Shown here: piece after piece, positions 45,401 through 58,200 of the stretch
How positions within the stretch are numbered: position 1 is the stretch's first letter
Layout of the letters: every line of letters starts with the position of its first letter
NCBI GenBank assembly: GCA_025531455.1
Contig: JAMYHL010000055.1
Coordinates: forward strand, 62,001 to 126,000
DNA from: Apiotrichum sp. Y4204
Lineage: Eukaryota > Basidiomycota > Tremellomycetes > Trichosporonales > Trichosporonaceae
DNA length: 64,000 nt
Direction: 5' to 3'
Notes under the pieces: model-generated
What the model was told of the DNA's origin: nothing
Seen by the model: the letters and a program-made list of their open reading frames with translations, nothing else
Databases searched by the model: none
Program-made: the position numbers and the translations under genes

Positions 45401-47598
45401 TTGCGCTCCACAAGCACGCGGGCGGCACGCAGCAGCCAGAGCTCGTCCTCCTGGACGGTGAGCTTGGCGTACGCCATCGGATTGAGGATGAACGACGGCT
45501 TGGGAGTGACGGTGAGGACGCCCTGAAGGTTGGCGCTGTTGAGGAGCTTGGCAGTGGCAGAGACGTCCTTGAGAGGGCCGAGGGCGAGGGCAACCGCAAC
45601 GTAGCCCTCCAGGAATCCAGCAGCGTTGGCAGGCGGGTTGGCTGACGCTGTCTTGAGGTTGGTGTCGAGGCCGGCAACAAGGGATCCGACAAGCTTCTCT
45701 CCCTCGGCGGAGAGCTTGCCCTCCTGGCTCACAGCCCAGACGGCGTTACCGATGGCGCTGGACACGGCACGGCGGGCGGGGAGCTTGGCGGAGATGAGTT
45801 CCTTTGCGAGGGCGGTAGCGGACGCAGCTGCGATTGGGGCGTCAGCAATGAGCGAAGCCTGAAGGTGGTGACCGAGCGCGACGGCCAGAGCATTGAGAGC
45901 GTGCTCGTTCGCCTCCTTGGCAATGAGTGGGGGAAGGGTGTCGACGACGACCTGGGCTGCGGCGTCCTTCGGAATGGCGGCGACCATGTTGTAGAGCGCT
46001 ACGCGCTGCTCGGCGCTGGCGCTCTTGCCCGATTTCGGGAGGGCGAGGAGCTCGGTTGCGAGCTTCGCAAGGCTCTCGGGGCTCGATGTCCGGCGGATGA
46101 CGGCTAGCGCAAGGGTGACCGACTTGGCGCGCGTGTCGGCGTTGGACGACTTGGACGCAGAGATGATTTGCGGGACAAGCTTGGCGGGGACGATGGACGA
46201 GATGTCGACATCACACGAGTCGAGAAGCTCGGCGGTGACTGTCATCAGTGACATTAGGTCATTACTACTCACGTGGAAGAGCAACCTCCGGGGAGCGGAG
46301 GAGCATGCGCTCCGCGCTGGGAAGGAGCTTGGTCGTGAGCACGTCCTGGGTGACAAAGTTGGTGGTGAACTCATGCAGCGCGTGCGGGACGTAGGCCGGC
46401 AGGGCGACCTTTGAGCCGATAATAGCAGTCGCGTAGTATTCCGTGATCATGTCCTGCAGATGTCAGTCCATGGTTTGGGGGTCCAACATTCTCGGATCCG
46501 GATCATTCGGATCCGAAGTCGTGACACACCTTGACCTCGTCGATGAGCGCGCGGCCCTCAGTCTTGCCCTTAGGTACTCGGATGCGGAGCGCGACCCCGA
46601 CAGTGTGGCCGATGAGTACGGCCGCGCGGACGGGAACAGGCGTCTTGGTAGCCAGCAGCTTGACGATCGCGGGGATGTGGTCCTTGAGCAGCCGGAGGAC
46701 ACGCCACACGCGGACGTTGATCTTGTGCCGGATACGCTCGGTGCGGTGTCCGGGGGTTGTGGAGCAACGCAGCTCGACGGCATCAGTGACGGACGCGAGG
46801 GCGAAGAGGAGCGCGGAGAACTCGGAAGAGGAGAGGAACTTGTCGCCGCGCGAGCCGTAGAGCGTCGTCATGAGCGAGAGTACGAGGATGAGCTGCGGGA
46901 GGAGCACGAGCGGCGTCGCGCTGACGTTAGCTTAACCCCAGAAGAGCAGCAGCTCACGATTTCGGGGACGCCACGGCCTTCTCAACCTCGGCGCCGGCCC
47001 ATTTTCCCAGCTTGTCGCCGAGCTTCATTGCCGCACCGGTCTTCTCGTCGCGCTTCACGAGCTCCATCAGAACCCCGACGGTGAGTTCAACAGCAGCAAG
47101 GTCAGACATGGCGTGCAGCGACGAGAGGAGCTGCATCAGCAGCGGCGGAACCTGGGCCGCAGTCGGGGCTGTAATCAGCATGTGATTAGTCCTGGGGGTT
47201 ACACCGAGCTGTTGGTGTCTGGAGACCTTCTGCTCCCCAACCTCAAGCTCCGTCCTGCACTCACCGTCATCCTCGACATAGAGAAAGCGCTGCGCAAACA
47301 CCTCTCTCCGTTTCCGACTGCGGTCCATGAGCGCGGGACGAATCTTGGGAAGCACGACCTCCCAATCAATCTCGGCCTCGCGGAGCGCGCCGTTCGCGTC
47401 CGGTGTCCCCGCTTCGTTCTCGTCGTCGCTCTCCAAGTCTATTGTTTTCGTGTTGTGCTTTTTCGGCGGAATGTCGCTCACGACAGACGCAGCGCTCGAC
47501 CCCGACCCAGACCCTACAGAGCCAGAGTCAGAGTCGCACGCGTCCGCTGTCGCGGCGCCGCGGCCGGACCACGCGCCGACCTTGTCCACCGCCGACAT
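39450..47598 (-). CDS. GCN1: eIF2-alpha kinase activator GCN1
   Basis: GCN1 is a giant HEAT-repeat protein that binds ribosomes, especially collided ones, and activates the Gcn2 kinase in amino-acid starvation. Removing six introns (47169-47264, 46921-46957, 46454-46529, 46239-46272, 41385-41426, 41262-41295) leaves about 2609 codons, near the 2672 residues of the yeast protein. HEAT repeats fill the whole length. The eEF3-like central part contains KQWRTKKGSIELLGSMAFCA and IIPHLTGVINDSHAQVKSAA, and the Gcn2-binding segment follows (KSLGTLVERLGEVNFPDLVN, RQGAAQGLSEVLSGLG). The N-terminus is a Ser/Asp-rich stretch before DWEVVLPKIRPALMDRSRKR. The last residues are AYGDVQGMLR. Long open frames on the other strand are shadows caused by codon bias. 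Confidence 0.96.
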
Positions 47599-48094
47599 GC
47601 CGTCCGCGGCGTGCAGCTTCTTGAATGCGCGGGGTGGAATTGTGGGCGCTGGCCGAGGGGATAGGGAAGGGGGGTGGGGACGTGAGTGTGCTGAGGAACG
47701 CCTCCTTTTGTGGTATCTGTTATCTTGAGCTTGTTGAGCTCGGGGGAGATGTGGTGGTCTGACGAGTCGCGCGAGAGATGTGATTGCGATCTTTCATATC
47801 GAGCCCAGCCAGCGTCTGACTGTCGTTCTTTCCAGGGTGGATGTTGCAGCAACAAAAAGTCGAGAGAATGATGAAATTTATCGGCGCCTCCCAGTTACCA
47901 GGCAACAACTGTAACATCAACTTGCAACTCGCAATCACGTCCTCGAGAAACACATGCTTGACATGTCTCCTCCTTCGCACACTCGCTCTGATCTAAGGGA
48001 TGCATATGGTACAGAAGAGACATGCAGTGGGAATGCAGCACAAGAAAAGAAAGAACCGCGGCCGGGACAAAACAGGCAAACAGGCAGGACAAGA
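47599..48094. other. Intergenic DNA
   Basis: This is the promoter of GCN1 and the 3' end of SPB1, with no other feature seen. Confidence 0.5.
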
Positions 48095-51094
48095 CTACTT
48101 GCGTCTGCCCGAGCCCTTCTTGGACTTTGCGATACGCTTGAGCGCGCGGGTCTGGCGTGAGTATTAGGCAGCTAGAATTCCTCGACGATGCAGCTGCACT
48201 CACCTCCTTGCGCATGCGCGCGTCGACAATCTTGTACTTTCCCTTGACGCCCTTCGGTCGGCCCTGGATACCGCGGTTGACTCCGCGGGCGACGACGACC
48301 TTTTTCTCGGGCTTCTTTGCGCCCGACGCGGCGCGGCGGAGCAGCTTGGCCACCTGGCGCGCCTTCTCGCCGTCGTTCAGGTCCTCGGTCGCCATGACGC
48401 CGTCCGCCTTTCTCTTTGCACGCTCGAGGCGCTGGTGCTCCTTGAACTTTTTGCGCCACTTGGCCTCGGCAATCTTCTTGATTGGGCGCGCGTCGAGTGC
48501 GCGCTGGCGGTCGCGCAGCGCCTGGATCGCCTCCTTTGTGATCGGAATGTTCGGACGGTAGTGCTTGGCCTCCTCGTCAAGGAACCATGACGGCAAACCG
48601 TCCTTGTTGAGCGTGGAGGAACGGTTGAAGCCCTCGTCGATGAGCTGCGATGCGGTGACCTCGCGGTTCACGAGACGCGACGCGAGCGTGACGGCCTCGG
48701 CGGTGGTGAGACCCTTCTTCTTGACCTGCTCCTTGAACACCTCCTCCTGGTCCTCGTCTTCGACATCCCACTCGGGCTCGTCGTCCTCCTCCTGGGGCGC
48801 AATCTCAAAGTCGTCCTCATCCTCCTCGTCATCGTCAATGGTGGACGAGTTGTCAGAGTCTGATGCCATCTCGACATCGCTGTCGGCAGCACCATCCTCG
48901 TCGTCCTCCGCCTCGTCGCTGTCCTCCATGTCGTCGTCGCTTTCGTCATCGCCATCGAGGGCAGCGAGGTCGCCAACGCCCTTGAACACACCCTGGTCGA
49001 ACCACACCTGCGCATTCCGGCTCATCGTCGCTCGGGTAGTGTCCGGTGTCAGAGTCGTAAGGAGGCGCTTGGAGGGAGCGGGAGCGCGGGCGTCAGGGCG
49101 GATAGTGACAGGGGCCTTCTTCGCCTTCTTCACCGGCTGTTCCTCGTCGTCATCATCGGAATCATCCGAGCTGTCCTCCTCTCCCAGCTGGGCCTTCTGG
49201 GCCGCAACGACATCCCATCCACCCTCGCCCTCGCTTTCCTCCTCCTCCGAGTCGGCATCGCCGCGCCGCGGCTGGCGCACCATCCGGTCGCGGTAGCCCT
49301 TGTCGACACCGTCGTCGCTTTCTTCATCCTTGATACCGTGCCACGAGTCGAAGTTGCGGTCCTTGAGGCGCGCCTGCTTGACCTTCCACTTTGCGTCGCG
49401 CTCCGACATGCGGTCCTTGTATTCGTCATACATGTTGTCGAGCGCGCCCTCGAGCATCTTTGTGCGCAGCTCGCGCTCCTCGTCAGAGGAGAGAACCTCG
49501 TCGTCGGACTCCTCCGCTGGAACCTCCGCCGACGCCTCGTCCTCGGATCCCGACATGCCGTCGGCGTCCTGCACAATCTCGTGCAGGTTCTTGCGCGCAC
49601 CGGAACGTGCAGCCTGCCGCTCGCCCTCACCGAGGTCGAACATCTCCTCACCAGCGAGTTCAGCGTCATTCAGGTCGAGATCGGTGGGCGCCGTCATGCC
49701 GAGCTGGAGCTTCTGGATCGTGCGCGCCTTGATCTCATTCTTCCTCTTCCTCTCGCGCTTCTGCTTGGCCATCTTCTCGTCGTGAAGTTTTTTGAGCTGC
49801 TGTCAGATCGGTCACAGGCTGGTATCTCACCTCCTCGGTAATCTGCTCCTCCTCGTCCATCGGCTCGACCTCAATGTCCTCAGTGGCGTCGTCCGCGGCG
49901 CTGGCCTTGACGTCGAGGCCGATCTCGAGGCGGAGGGCAAGACGCCACTTCATGAGCTGCTTAAAATCGCTCTTGCCGAGAACCTTGAGGTCCTCGCAGC
50001 AGGCGATAATCTCCGGCTTTGTGTGGCGCGACTTGAGCCACTCCTTCTCCTCGTCCGTGGCAAACTCAATTTTGTTCATGGTGCCGAGGATTGCAACAGG
50101 GTCCACAGCACGGATAAAGTCTGAAGCCGACGCCTTGTGGAAGAGGGTGTAGTCGCCGTCGGCGTAACCTTCACGCTGGCGGCGCTTCTTCTCGGGTGCG
50201 TAGACATTCGAGTGGGCAACGCCAGACGTCGCAAGGCGGGCGGCCGCGGCGGCAGCAGCCGAGGTGGATGCCTGGGTCGCGGCAATACCGGTCTTGTCCG
50301 ACTGCTCTGGCTCGACGATCGAGGTGGGAAGGGCACCGAGGTCCTTGAAGACGTGCTTGGGGTCGAGGAACTTGGGGTCAATGTGCTTAGGAGCAATGTA
50401 GTCGCGGCAAACGACGAAGATCTCGGCCGAGACGTTACTACCCTGTCAGCGACGTAGATTGCATCTCCACAATGGAACTTACCGAGACGAAGGGGGCTTG
50501 GTGGCCTCGACCGTGCGGAAGAGCTGGCCAAAGACCCACATGAGGGCATTGTAGTCCTTGGAGCGGAACACCTTGGTCACAAAGTCACCGCCCTTGTTGA
50601 GAAACTCTGTCGCGAGCTTGAGCGACTGGAGCACGAGCTCGTTCTGGGTGAACGCGTCCTGAATCCATGCGGAACCGACGTTGGGCGCACCGTCGTGCAT
50701 GACCAGGTCGGCCTTCCAGTCGTGCATGTGCTGCCTGAGCGTGTTCCGGCAGTGCGGGGTGGTAATGTCGGCCTGGAAGGTGATGACATGGGGGAGGGGC
50801 TTGATGGGCACCAAGTCGACACCAATGATCAGACTGCCCTTGGGCATGTACTTTTCCGCGACCTGCAGCCAACCACCGGGGGCGGCACAGAGATCGATCA
50901 CGCAGCGCGCCTTGGACAGGAGGTCATACTTGCGGTTCAAGTGAACAAGCTTGCTGTGTGTGTGAGCGGCTGTAACTCCAGAGGTCGCGCAGCCCGACTC
51001 ACAATGCTGAACGGGCACGGTATCCCTGTTCTTTTGCTAGCCTGTAGAACTTGTCGAGACGGCCCTTGCCCGACTTTTTGTCGTGCTTTCCCAT
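48095..51094 (-). CDS. SPB1: rRNA 2'-O-methyltransferase SPB1
   Basis: This nucleolar enzyme methylates 27S pre-rRNA during 60S ribosome assembly. The first exon encodes [20 protein letters not shown] and then [11 protein letters not shown], the N-terminal FtsJ signature; an intron (50954-51002) joins it to [20 protein letters not shown]. The SAM-binding loop [34 protein letters not shown] and [18 protein letters not shown] are intact, including the catalytic K-D-K pattern. A middle RNA-processing domain follows, then a very acidic region (about 48780-49520), and a basic Spb1 C-terminal domain ([59 protein letters not shown]). The end, [14 protein letters not shown], is in a separate last exon. 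Length is about 900 residues. Confidence 0.95.
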
Positions 51095-52260
51095 CCTGTT
51101 GAGAGTGTGTGTGGAGGGTTAAGAGAGGTGCAGTGGTCGATGGCAAAGGAGTGCTCGTGGTTACCACTCGGTGCTCGTCTGCGCCATCGAGATCACTGAT
51201 CACTGTCTGCACTCAAAAAATCTTGGAATCTCATTTTGATCCCGCTGGGTGACAACAAGCTCAGGGTGGAGGCACTAGCATCCCACGAGAATAAGGGCCG
51301 GGCTGATCCGTAGGAACAGAGTTCGATTCTCCGAAACAGCACATCGTTTGGGAGGACTTTTGCTGCATGCTTATCGCCTGTCCTCCTCTCTTTCCCGCAC
51401 ACCCTGGCCACCCACTCCCCCCTGTTGGCATACGGCAATATGGCACACAACCCCGATCAGCGGACCAAGGTTGCCGTCTGGGTTGCATCTCCCTCCCCTA
51501 TGCCGGCAGTGCCCACCGCGGGATAAGCTCCACAACCATTATTGGGGGACCCTGTGCTGTGTGATATCATGAGAAATCGAAGCAAACAAAACAAAACAAA
51601 CAACAACCATCAAGCCTTCGCAATGATAGCATATGATAGCATAATCCCCACATTCTGCTTCCGTTTTCCGTTTTCAATCCATGTAATGATCCAATTGAAA
51701 TGACCGTGGCTGATTTTGCTTTCTTTTTGCTCAGACGCGTCACCTTATAGTGTGGGGGGATGTATTAAGTAGACGTGGCAGAGAGAGAATGAGCACAAAC
51801 AACACCAGACGCGTTGAAGGAGACTGTCAGTCACACACAGCGCCGGTTGTTGCATCCCTCATCCACAGCCAGTGGCCAGTGGACAACCAACCCAGGGCGG
51901 ATCAACAACAACACACAGAGCAACAGAGACATCGTTCAACGTTGTCTTTTTTTTTCTTCTCACCCTCTTTTCCCCTTTTTTTCCTCGTTTCCGTTCTTTC
52001 TCTAGCCTTGTTCTCTTGTCGCCGCCGCCCCCTTGAGTCTTGTCCCCTCTCGTATCGTTCCACGAATTTACATCGTCTTGTCACCATCGCATCTCTGTAG
52101 AACGACATCTGGACACAAACAAATGGCCAACAATAACAACAGCTGAGCATCGACGCTTCCGTTCCCACCAGCACCACCACCCACAACATCATCCGACAAC
52201 CCACCTCTCAACACCTTCCACTCTCCTCCCATCGCCAGAGGACCCGTCATCGTTATCCCC
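51095..52260. promoter_or_regulatory. Divergent promoter of SPB1 and the IQGAP gene
   Basis: About 1.17 kb separates the two start codons. Close to the IQGAP start the plus strand is CT-rich and then CA-rich, consistent with a 5' leader. It contains a seven-codon upstream ORF (52123-52146). AAACAAAACAAAACAAAC repeats lie at about 51583-51600. No other gene is seen; a tRNA-like TTCGATT at about 51309 fails base pairing. Confidence 0.5.
52123..52146 (+). promoter_or_regulatory. Short upstream ORF in the IQGAP leader
   Basis: ATGGCCAACAATAACAACAGCTGA encodes MANNNNS and ends 114 bases before the main ATG. It matters only if transcription starts upstream of it, which the sequence does not prove. 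Confidence 0.35.
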
Positions 52261-55200
52261 ATGGCGGACCCCAGCCCGGACGCCAATGCGTCTCCCCTGA
52301 AAGACGCCTCCCATTCCATCTACGCATATCAGACACGGCTCATGCGCAACTCGAGCGTGTCTGGCAGTGGTGACCCCTCCTCGTCTCCACCGGCCACGCC
52401 AAACGGGAGCGGCAGCATCGTCTCCCGTATGAACTCGTTGCGCGACGAGGTGAACATGAACAGCCTGCGCCGCACGGGTTCGGGAGCGCGTATGGGCTCA
52501 CACAGTCGCGGCAACAAGTCTGTGGACCTTGTCCGTGGGCAGTGGGAGGCAAAGATTGGGGCGGCATCGACAGTGGGTGAACAGGCAGCGACAGCAACGC
52601 CAACACCGTCGACGCGCCCCCGCTCTATGCTCGTGTCCTCTTCTCGTGCAGCCTACGAGTCGCCACAGCCAGAAGGGTCGCCCACAGCGTCCCCTGCCGC
52701 TCGGGACTCTGCTCTCGGCCGGAGTTCGACCATACGCGACAGGAAGAAGACATTGTTCGCGGACAGCCCGACCCGGAGTACGCGGGATGTGCAGACCGAG
52801 TCGATTCAGGCAGCCCAGCCGCCTCTTGCTACACAGACGCCGCCTCGCGCCCGGCCTGCATCCGTCTCTGCCGCCGTTGACTTCTCTCCCCTTCAGCGGG
52901 ACGACACCGGCGCGTCTACGGCAACCAACAGGAATAAGTCGAGTGTTGACACGCTGGCTGAAGCCCGCGCAAATGCCCTGCGACGCTTGCAGGCCAAGAA
53001 GGCGGCTGGTATCCAAGTCGAGGAGCCAAAGCTTGACCTCCCTCCGGAGATCCCCATCCCGCCAGTAAAGCTGGACGACAATTCGCCCCCACGGACACTG
53101 GGACGGACAGGTCCAAAGCATGTTTCGATGCCACTCGTCCCGACAGTGACCCCGAAGATCACGCCCATAGCCGCACTCGAGTCGAAACTTGCTGCCACAT
53201 CGATCTCCAAGCCCGCCGATACTCGCGTCTTCCCGTCCCCCGCTGGGCTCAATTCCGTTGCGCGGTCCGATTCCGAGTCCCCCAAGGATGCAGCAACGAA
53301 ACCTGCACTCCCAGCAGCTCCTGTTCCGAAGCCTCTGCCCGTCACGCCTACTCCGAAGTCTCCCGCGGACCCAGCCCCAGTCAACACCGAGCTCGCCAAG
53401 ACGCCAGTCACAAAGCCCGAGACTCAAGAACCACAATCCAAGGCCTCTCAACCGAGCGTTCTTCTCCCGAAACGATCCAACGCTCTGGCACTTCCAAACT
53501 CGCCACAGGAATCACCTGTTAAAAGCTCGCCATTTGGTGAACGCCTCCGCCCCGCGACCCGCCCGGATGAGAAGCCATCTTCGCCGGCCTCTGCTGCTTC
53601 GCCTCCGTCTGCATCCTCTGCTGCGTCACCGTTTGGTGAACGGCTGCGCGTTAAACGGCCCGAAGCTGCCCCTCCAGCTCCCGAGGAGTCCAAGCCGGAG
53701 TACCCCACTCTTCGTAAGACACGGAGCGACGATCTGGGTGAAGGCCCTTCGTCGCCGAGTAAACTCCTTCCTCGTGGTGACCAAGAGCGTGACACGCCTG
53801 CGCTGCGTCGCGCCCGGAGTATCCTTGACAAGGAGTCTCCCAGCAAGAACGCCGAGGCGTCGCCGAGTAAACTCCTTCCCCGCACGGATTATGTTCAGCC
53901 GACTGTTCCCGTTCTTCGCAGAGCGCGGAGTATTATTGCCAACAACTCCGAGTCGCCCAGCAAACTCATGCCGAAAGATGCTCCCAGCCAGTCGCCCAGC
54001 AAGATGACTTCCCGCACCGACTACGTTCAGCCGACCGTGCCTGTTCTGCGCCGGGCGAGGAGCATCATTGAGGGCCAGTCAGAGTCTCCCACCAAGTCGT
54101 CTGCGAAGGACACCCCGAGCATCAAGTCCAATGTTGCAGCTAGTATCGCCAGCATTGAGACGCCAGTGGACAGTGCACCAGCAGTCAAGTCTCCAATCAA
54201 GACCGGGGCGACAACCACTAAGTCTCTGCCGCTCGCACCGGCTGAGATTCCCGAGAAGGCGGTCCCCGACGCATCCCCTGCGCCTCTGCCCAAGCCCGGG
54301 TTTCCGTCCGCCGATTCTGTTCAGGCTCCGAGTACTCCGAAGCCCAAGCCGTTCAGCAACGACGCCTTCTCTACCCCCAAGGCAACACCGTCTCCCTCAA
54401 AGTGGGCCAACCTCGGATACCGCGCACCGACAGCACCCCCGAAGGGCAGCGTGTCAGTCCTGGCCTCCCGGTTTGGACCACCCGAGGGCGAATCGTCAAC
54501 GTCAACGCCGGCGCCTCGGGGACGTGTTCCCTCCATGGGCACCGATCGCCGTCGTCTCGGCAAGCATCTTCCCCGTATTGTCTCTGGTGACATGGGCTGG
54601 GAGGGAGACTCGACGCGCAAGGTCAGTCGCAAGGTTTCGGCCAAGGACCGCAAGGCATCTGCCACCCGACTCTCGGTCGCGACGACCAGCGAGGAGAACA
54701 CGCCGCCCAGTGACACACCACCCGTAAAGACAAGGCAGTCACCTGCTACTACTCCCAGTCGCGCAGCAGCAACGCCACCACGGGCAGCCCCCCTTACTCC
54801 TTCTCACACTGTCAACCGTGAGCCCGAGAGTCGCGTCGCATCAACAGCCTCAAAGTCCAAGTCTAGTCTCCTGGGCTCCCTTGTCACCGCGCCTCGTGCC
54901 GAAGTGCATGGTGAGGAGATGAAGGATCTCATGAGTGTGATATCGGCCGCTCCTGCTCGGCAGTTCAACACGGACGGCGGTGCTGGTGTTGCAGGCATGT
55001 CGAACCGCCTCAAGCTGTCGCAGACTCAGCGCCTTCCCCTCGCCGCCTCGTCCGCCAAAGTGGCCCCAGCACCTCTCCCCTCACGCCGACTGAACAACAA
55101 CTGGATGGACCGCCAGCGCCATGCGCTCGCCGCATACGAGTATCTCTGTCACATTGGTGAAGCACAGCAGTGGATTGAGGGCTGTCTTGATGAGGAACTC

Positions 55201-58200
55201 GAATTCGGCGTCACAGAGATGGAGGAGGGACTCCGTGATGGTGTCGTCCTCGCCAAGCTCTCTCGAGCCTTTCAGGGCGAACAGGTCGTGCGCCGCATCT
55301 GGACCGAGGCCAAGCACCGGTACCGCCAGAGCGACAATATCAACTACTTCCTCACGTTTGTGCGCAGCGTCGGCATGCCTGAGACTTTTGTCTTCGAGCT
55401 CACCGACCTGTACAACAAGAAGAACATTCCAAAGGTCATTTTCTGCATCCACGTCCTCTCGCACCTACTCGCGAGGCTCGGTCGTGCCGAGCGAATGAAT
55501 AACCTGCTTGGACAGTTCGAGTTCACCGATGAGCAGCTCGAAGCCACCCAGAAGGGTATCCAGGGCGTCGCCATGCCGAACTTTCAGCAGGTCGGCCAGA
55601 CTCTTGCCAAGGAGGCCAGTTGGGAGCCTGAGCCCGAGGAGGAAATCGAGACGGAAGATGAGAGTGAGTGCGAAAACGATGCAAACGACTGACGGCCAGT
55701 GCGTGACCGCCTACTCCTTGAGCGTGAGGATTCCATCTTTGCCCTCCAGCGTCATCTCCGTGGTGTACTCGCGCGGCAACGTGCTTCGCGCGTCAAGGCG
55801 CAACTCAAGCTCGCCGCTCCAATTGTCGTTCAAATCCAGTCCGCCATCCGTGGTAACGCAGTCCGCAAGACGAGGAAGGACGAGAAGCAGAGTCATGGAC
55901 AGCTTGCCAAGTGGGCCAGTGCCATCCAAGCTGTGTCGCGCGGCCAGCGCGTGCGGCAAAAGTGGCAGGCCCATGTCAGCAATGTCCGTGATGTCGCTGT
56001 CCCGATCGTCGGCGTTCAAGCACATGTGCGGGGTATGCTTGTCCGTCTGCGTGCCTCGGCGCGGGAGAATGAGCTCGACCGTCTGCGGAGAAATGTCATC
56101 GGACTCCAGGCTGTCTGCCGCGGTTGGCTCGTACGCCGCGACCGCAAGGCCGACCGCAAGACGCTCGCAGAGCGCTCTGTCGTGCAGTCCATCACCTCTT
56201 TGCAGGGTGTCCTGCGCGGCCGACTTTCTCGCCAGAAGATGGCCAAGGAGCACCAGATCATTGAGGCCCATACCGCCACATTCACGCGGCTCCAGGGCCA
56301 CCTCCGCAGCGCCCTCGTTCGCCGGCAACACAAGGCTCACGAGAAGAAGATGGACGACGCGACCTCGTACGTCGTCTCGATTCAGTCCATGGCGCGTGGC
56401 GTGCTTGCCCGTCGCCGGAAACAGGTGTTCACCAAGGAGGCGGTCACTGTCTCTACCGCTGTTGTCTCTCTCCAAGCCTTGGCCCGCGCTCGCCTCGCCA
56501 AGCGTACACACGAGAGCATGCAGAAGGCACTTGCCAAGGTGGAGATTGCTGGGTCTGTCGGTGGCCTCCAGGCCTTCCTCCGCACCAAGCTTGCCAAACG
56601 CCAGACGGTTGAGCAGAAGAAGAAGCTCGAATTCGTTCAGCCGGACGTTATCGGATTCCAGGCCGTGGCACGAGGCTTTATTGCGCGTCAAGAGTACCGC
56701 GAGTGGCGCGACTACCTCATCGACCCCCACACGCAAGGTGCGCTCGTCTTTCTTCAGTCTCTCATCCGCGGATTCATCTGCCGGAGACGGTATTGGCTGC
56801 GGATTGCGCACTTCCATCGCAACGTCGACAAGATTGTCAAGATCCAGGCTGTGTGGCGCGGCCGCAAGCAACGTCAAATGTACGACCGCCTTATCACGGG
56901 CGTTGGCGTCGACGTGCCGACCATCCAGAACTACATGCACCTTTTGGATGACACGGAAAACGACTTCCGCGACCAGCTGCGTATCGACACACTACGTAAG
57001 GAGGTTGTCGAGCTTGTCCGCGCCAACCAGACACTTGATACCGAGGTACAGGAACTGGACACCAAGATTGCCCTGATCCTCAAGAACAAGATGTCGTTCG
57101 AGGACCTCGTTCGCGCCAAGCGGCGACACGGGCAGCCGACAGGAGAGGACTCGTTCAATCCTCCAGGCGGCGGCGACCCGTTCAGCAACGTCCACCTCGA
57201 CCGTACCTCGCAGCGCAAGCTCGCGCTTTACGAGCATCTCTTCTTTACCCTTCAGACCGAGCCGCAGTACCTCTGCCGGCTGTTGCACAAGCTTGCCGCC
57301 GACCCGGAACTTGAGAAGGACCGGCGTCTGGTCGAGGCCGTCACTCTCGTTCTGTTTGGCTTTGGGCATGATAGGCGGGAGGAGTACTTTTTCCACAAGC
57401 TGCTGCAAATGTCGGTCCACGAGCAGGTTCTCCGCTCGCGGTCGCTCGAAGACCTGTCCGAGACACGGTTTGCCCTTATACCGGTCGTCACCCAGTTTGT
57501 CAAGCCGCTCCTTACACCATACCTCCAAAACGTCCTCTTCTCACATGTTGATCGGGTGATCCAGTCGGACGCGCTCGACCTCTCTACCGACCCCGTCGAC
57601 ATTTACAACCGCTTCATCAACGACGAGGAGAGTCTCACAGGAGTCAAGAGCACACTGCCGCGCGGACTTACTGCTGACCAGATCCTCGAGACTCACGGCG
57701 AAACCAGGGCAGTGTATATTCAGCGTAAGTTGTGAGAAGAAACTTTCAACTGACATCAGACCTGCAGGAGCTGCGCGCCCTGACGAACGAGCTCGCCAAG
57801 TCGCTCATGGCGTCCGCTGCGCAGATGCCGTACACTGTCCGCCTCTTTGTGCGCGAGGCTCTGTTTGCCTGCCGCGTGCGCTTCCAGGGTGAGGACGAGA
57901 GTATGCTGTGGCCTGTCGTCGCCAAGTCTGTGATTCTCCCGTTCATATTGCCTGGCATCATCGCACCGGAAACGTACGGCATCGCGCAGCAGGTCAACCC
58001 CGTTCAGCGGCGAAACCTTTCAGCAATCGCAAATCTGCTTACTCACGTCGCGACGCAAAACTTTACAAACCTCGACAAGGACCGGCTGGTGCGCGTGCCT
58101 CTGGACAACTATATCCGCGCCGAGGGTAAGGCCATGGGCGACTGGACGCTTGATGTCGCCGAAGTCGACTTCCAGAACCAGGAGATGCTGGAGAGCACTT

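Noticed and set aside
43657..45645. 662-codon plus frame opposite GCN1, with several more at 40050-43656
   Set aside because: Anti-sense shadows of a GC-biased HEAT-repeat coding sequence; they lack domains and their boundaries follow the GCN1 codon pattern.
51295..51345. tRNA-like T-loop (GTTCGATT) near 51309
   Set aside because: The flanking bases form only a partial T stem and no acceptor, D or anticodon arm can be placed.
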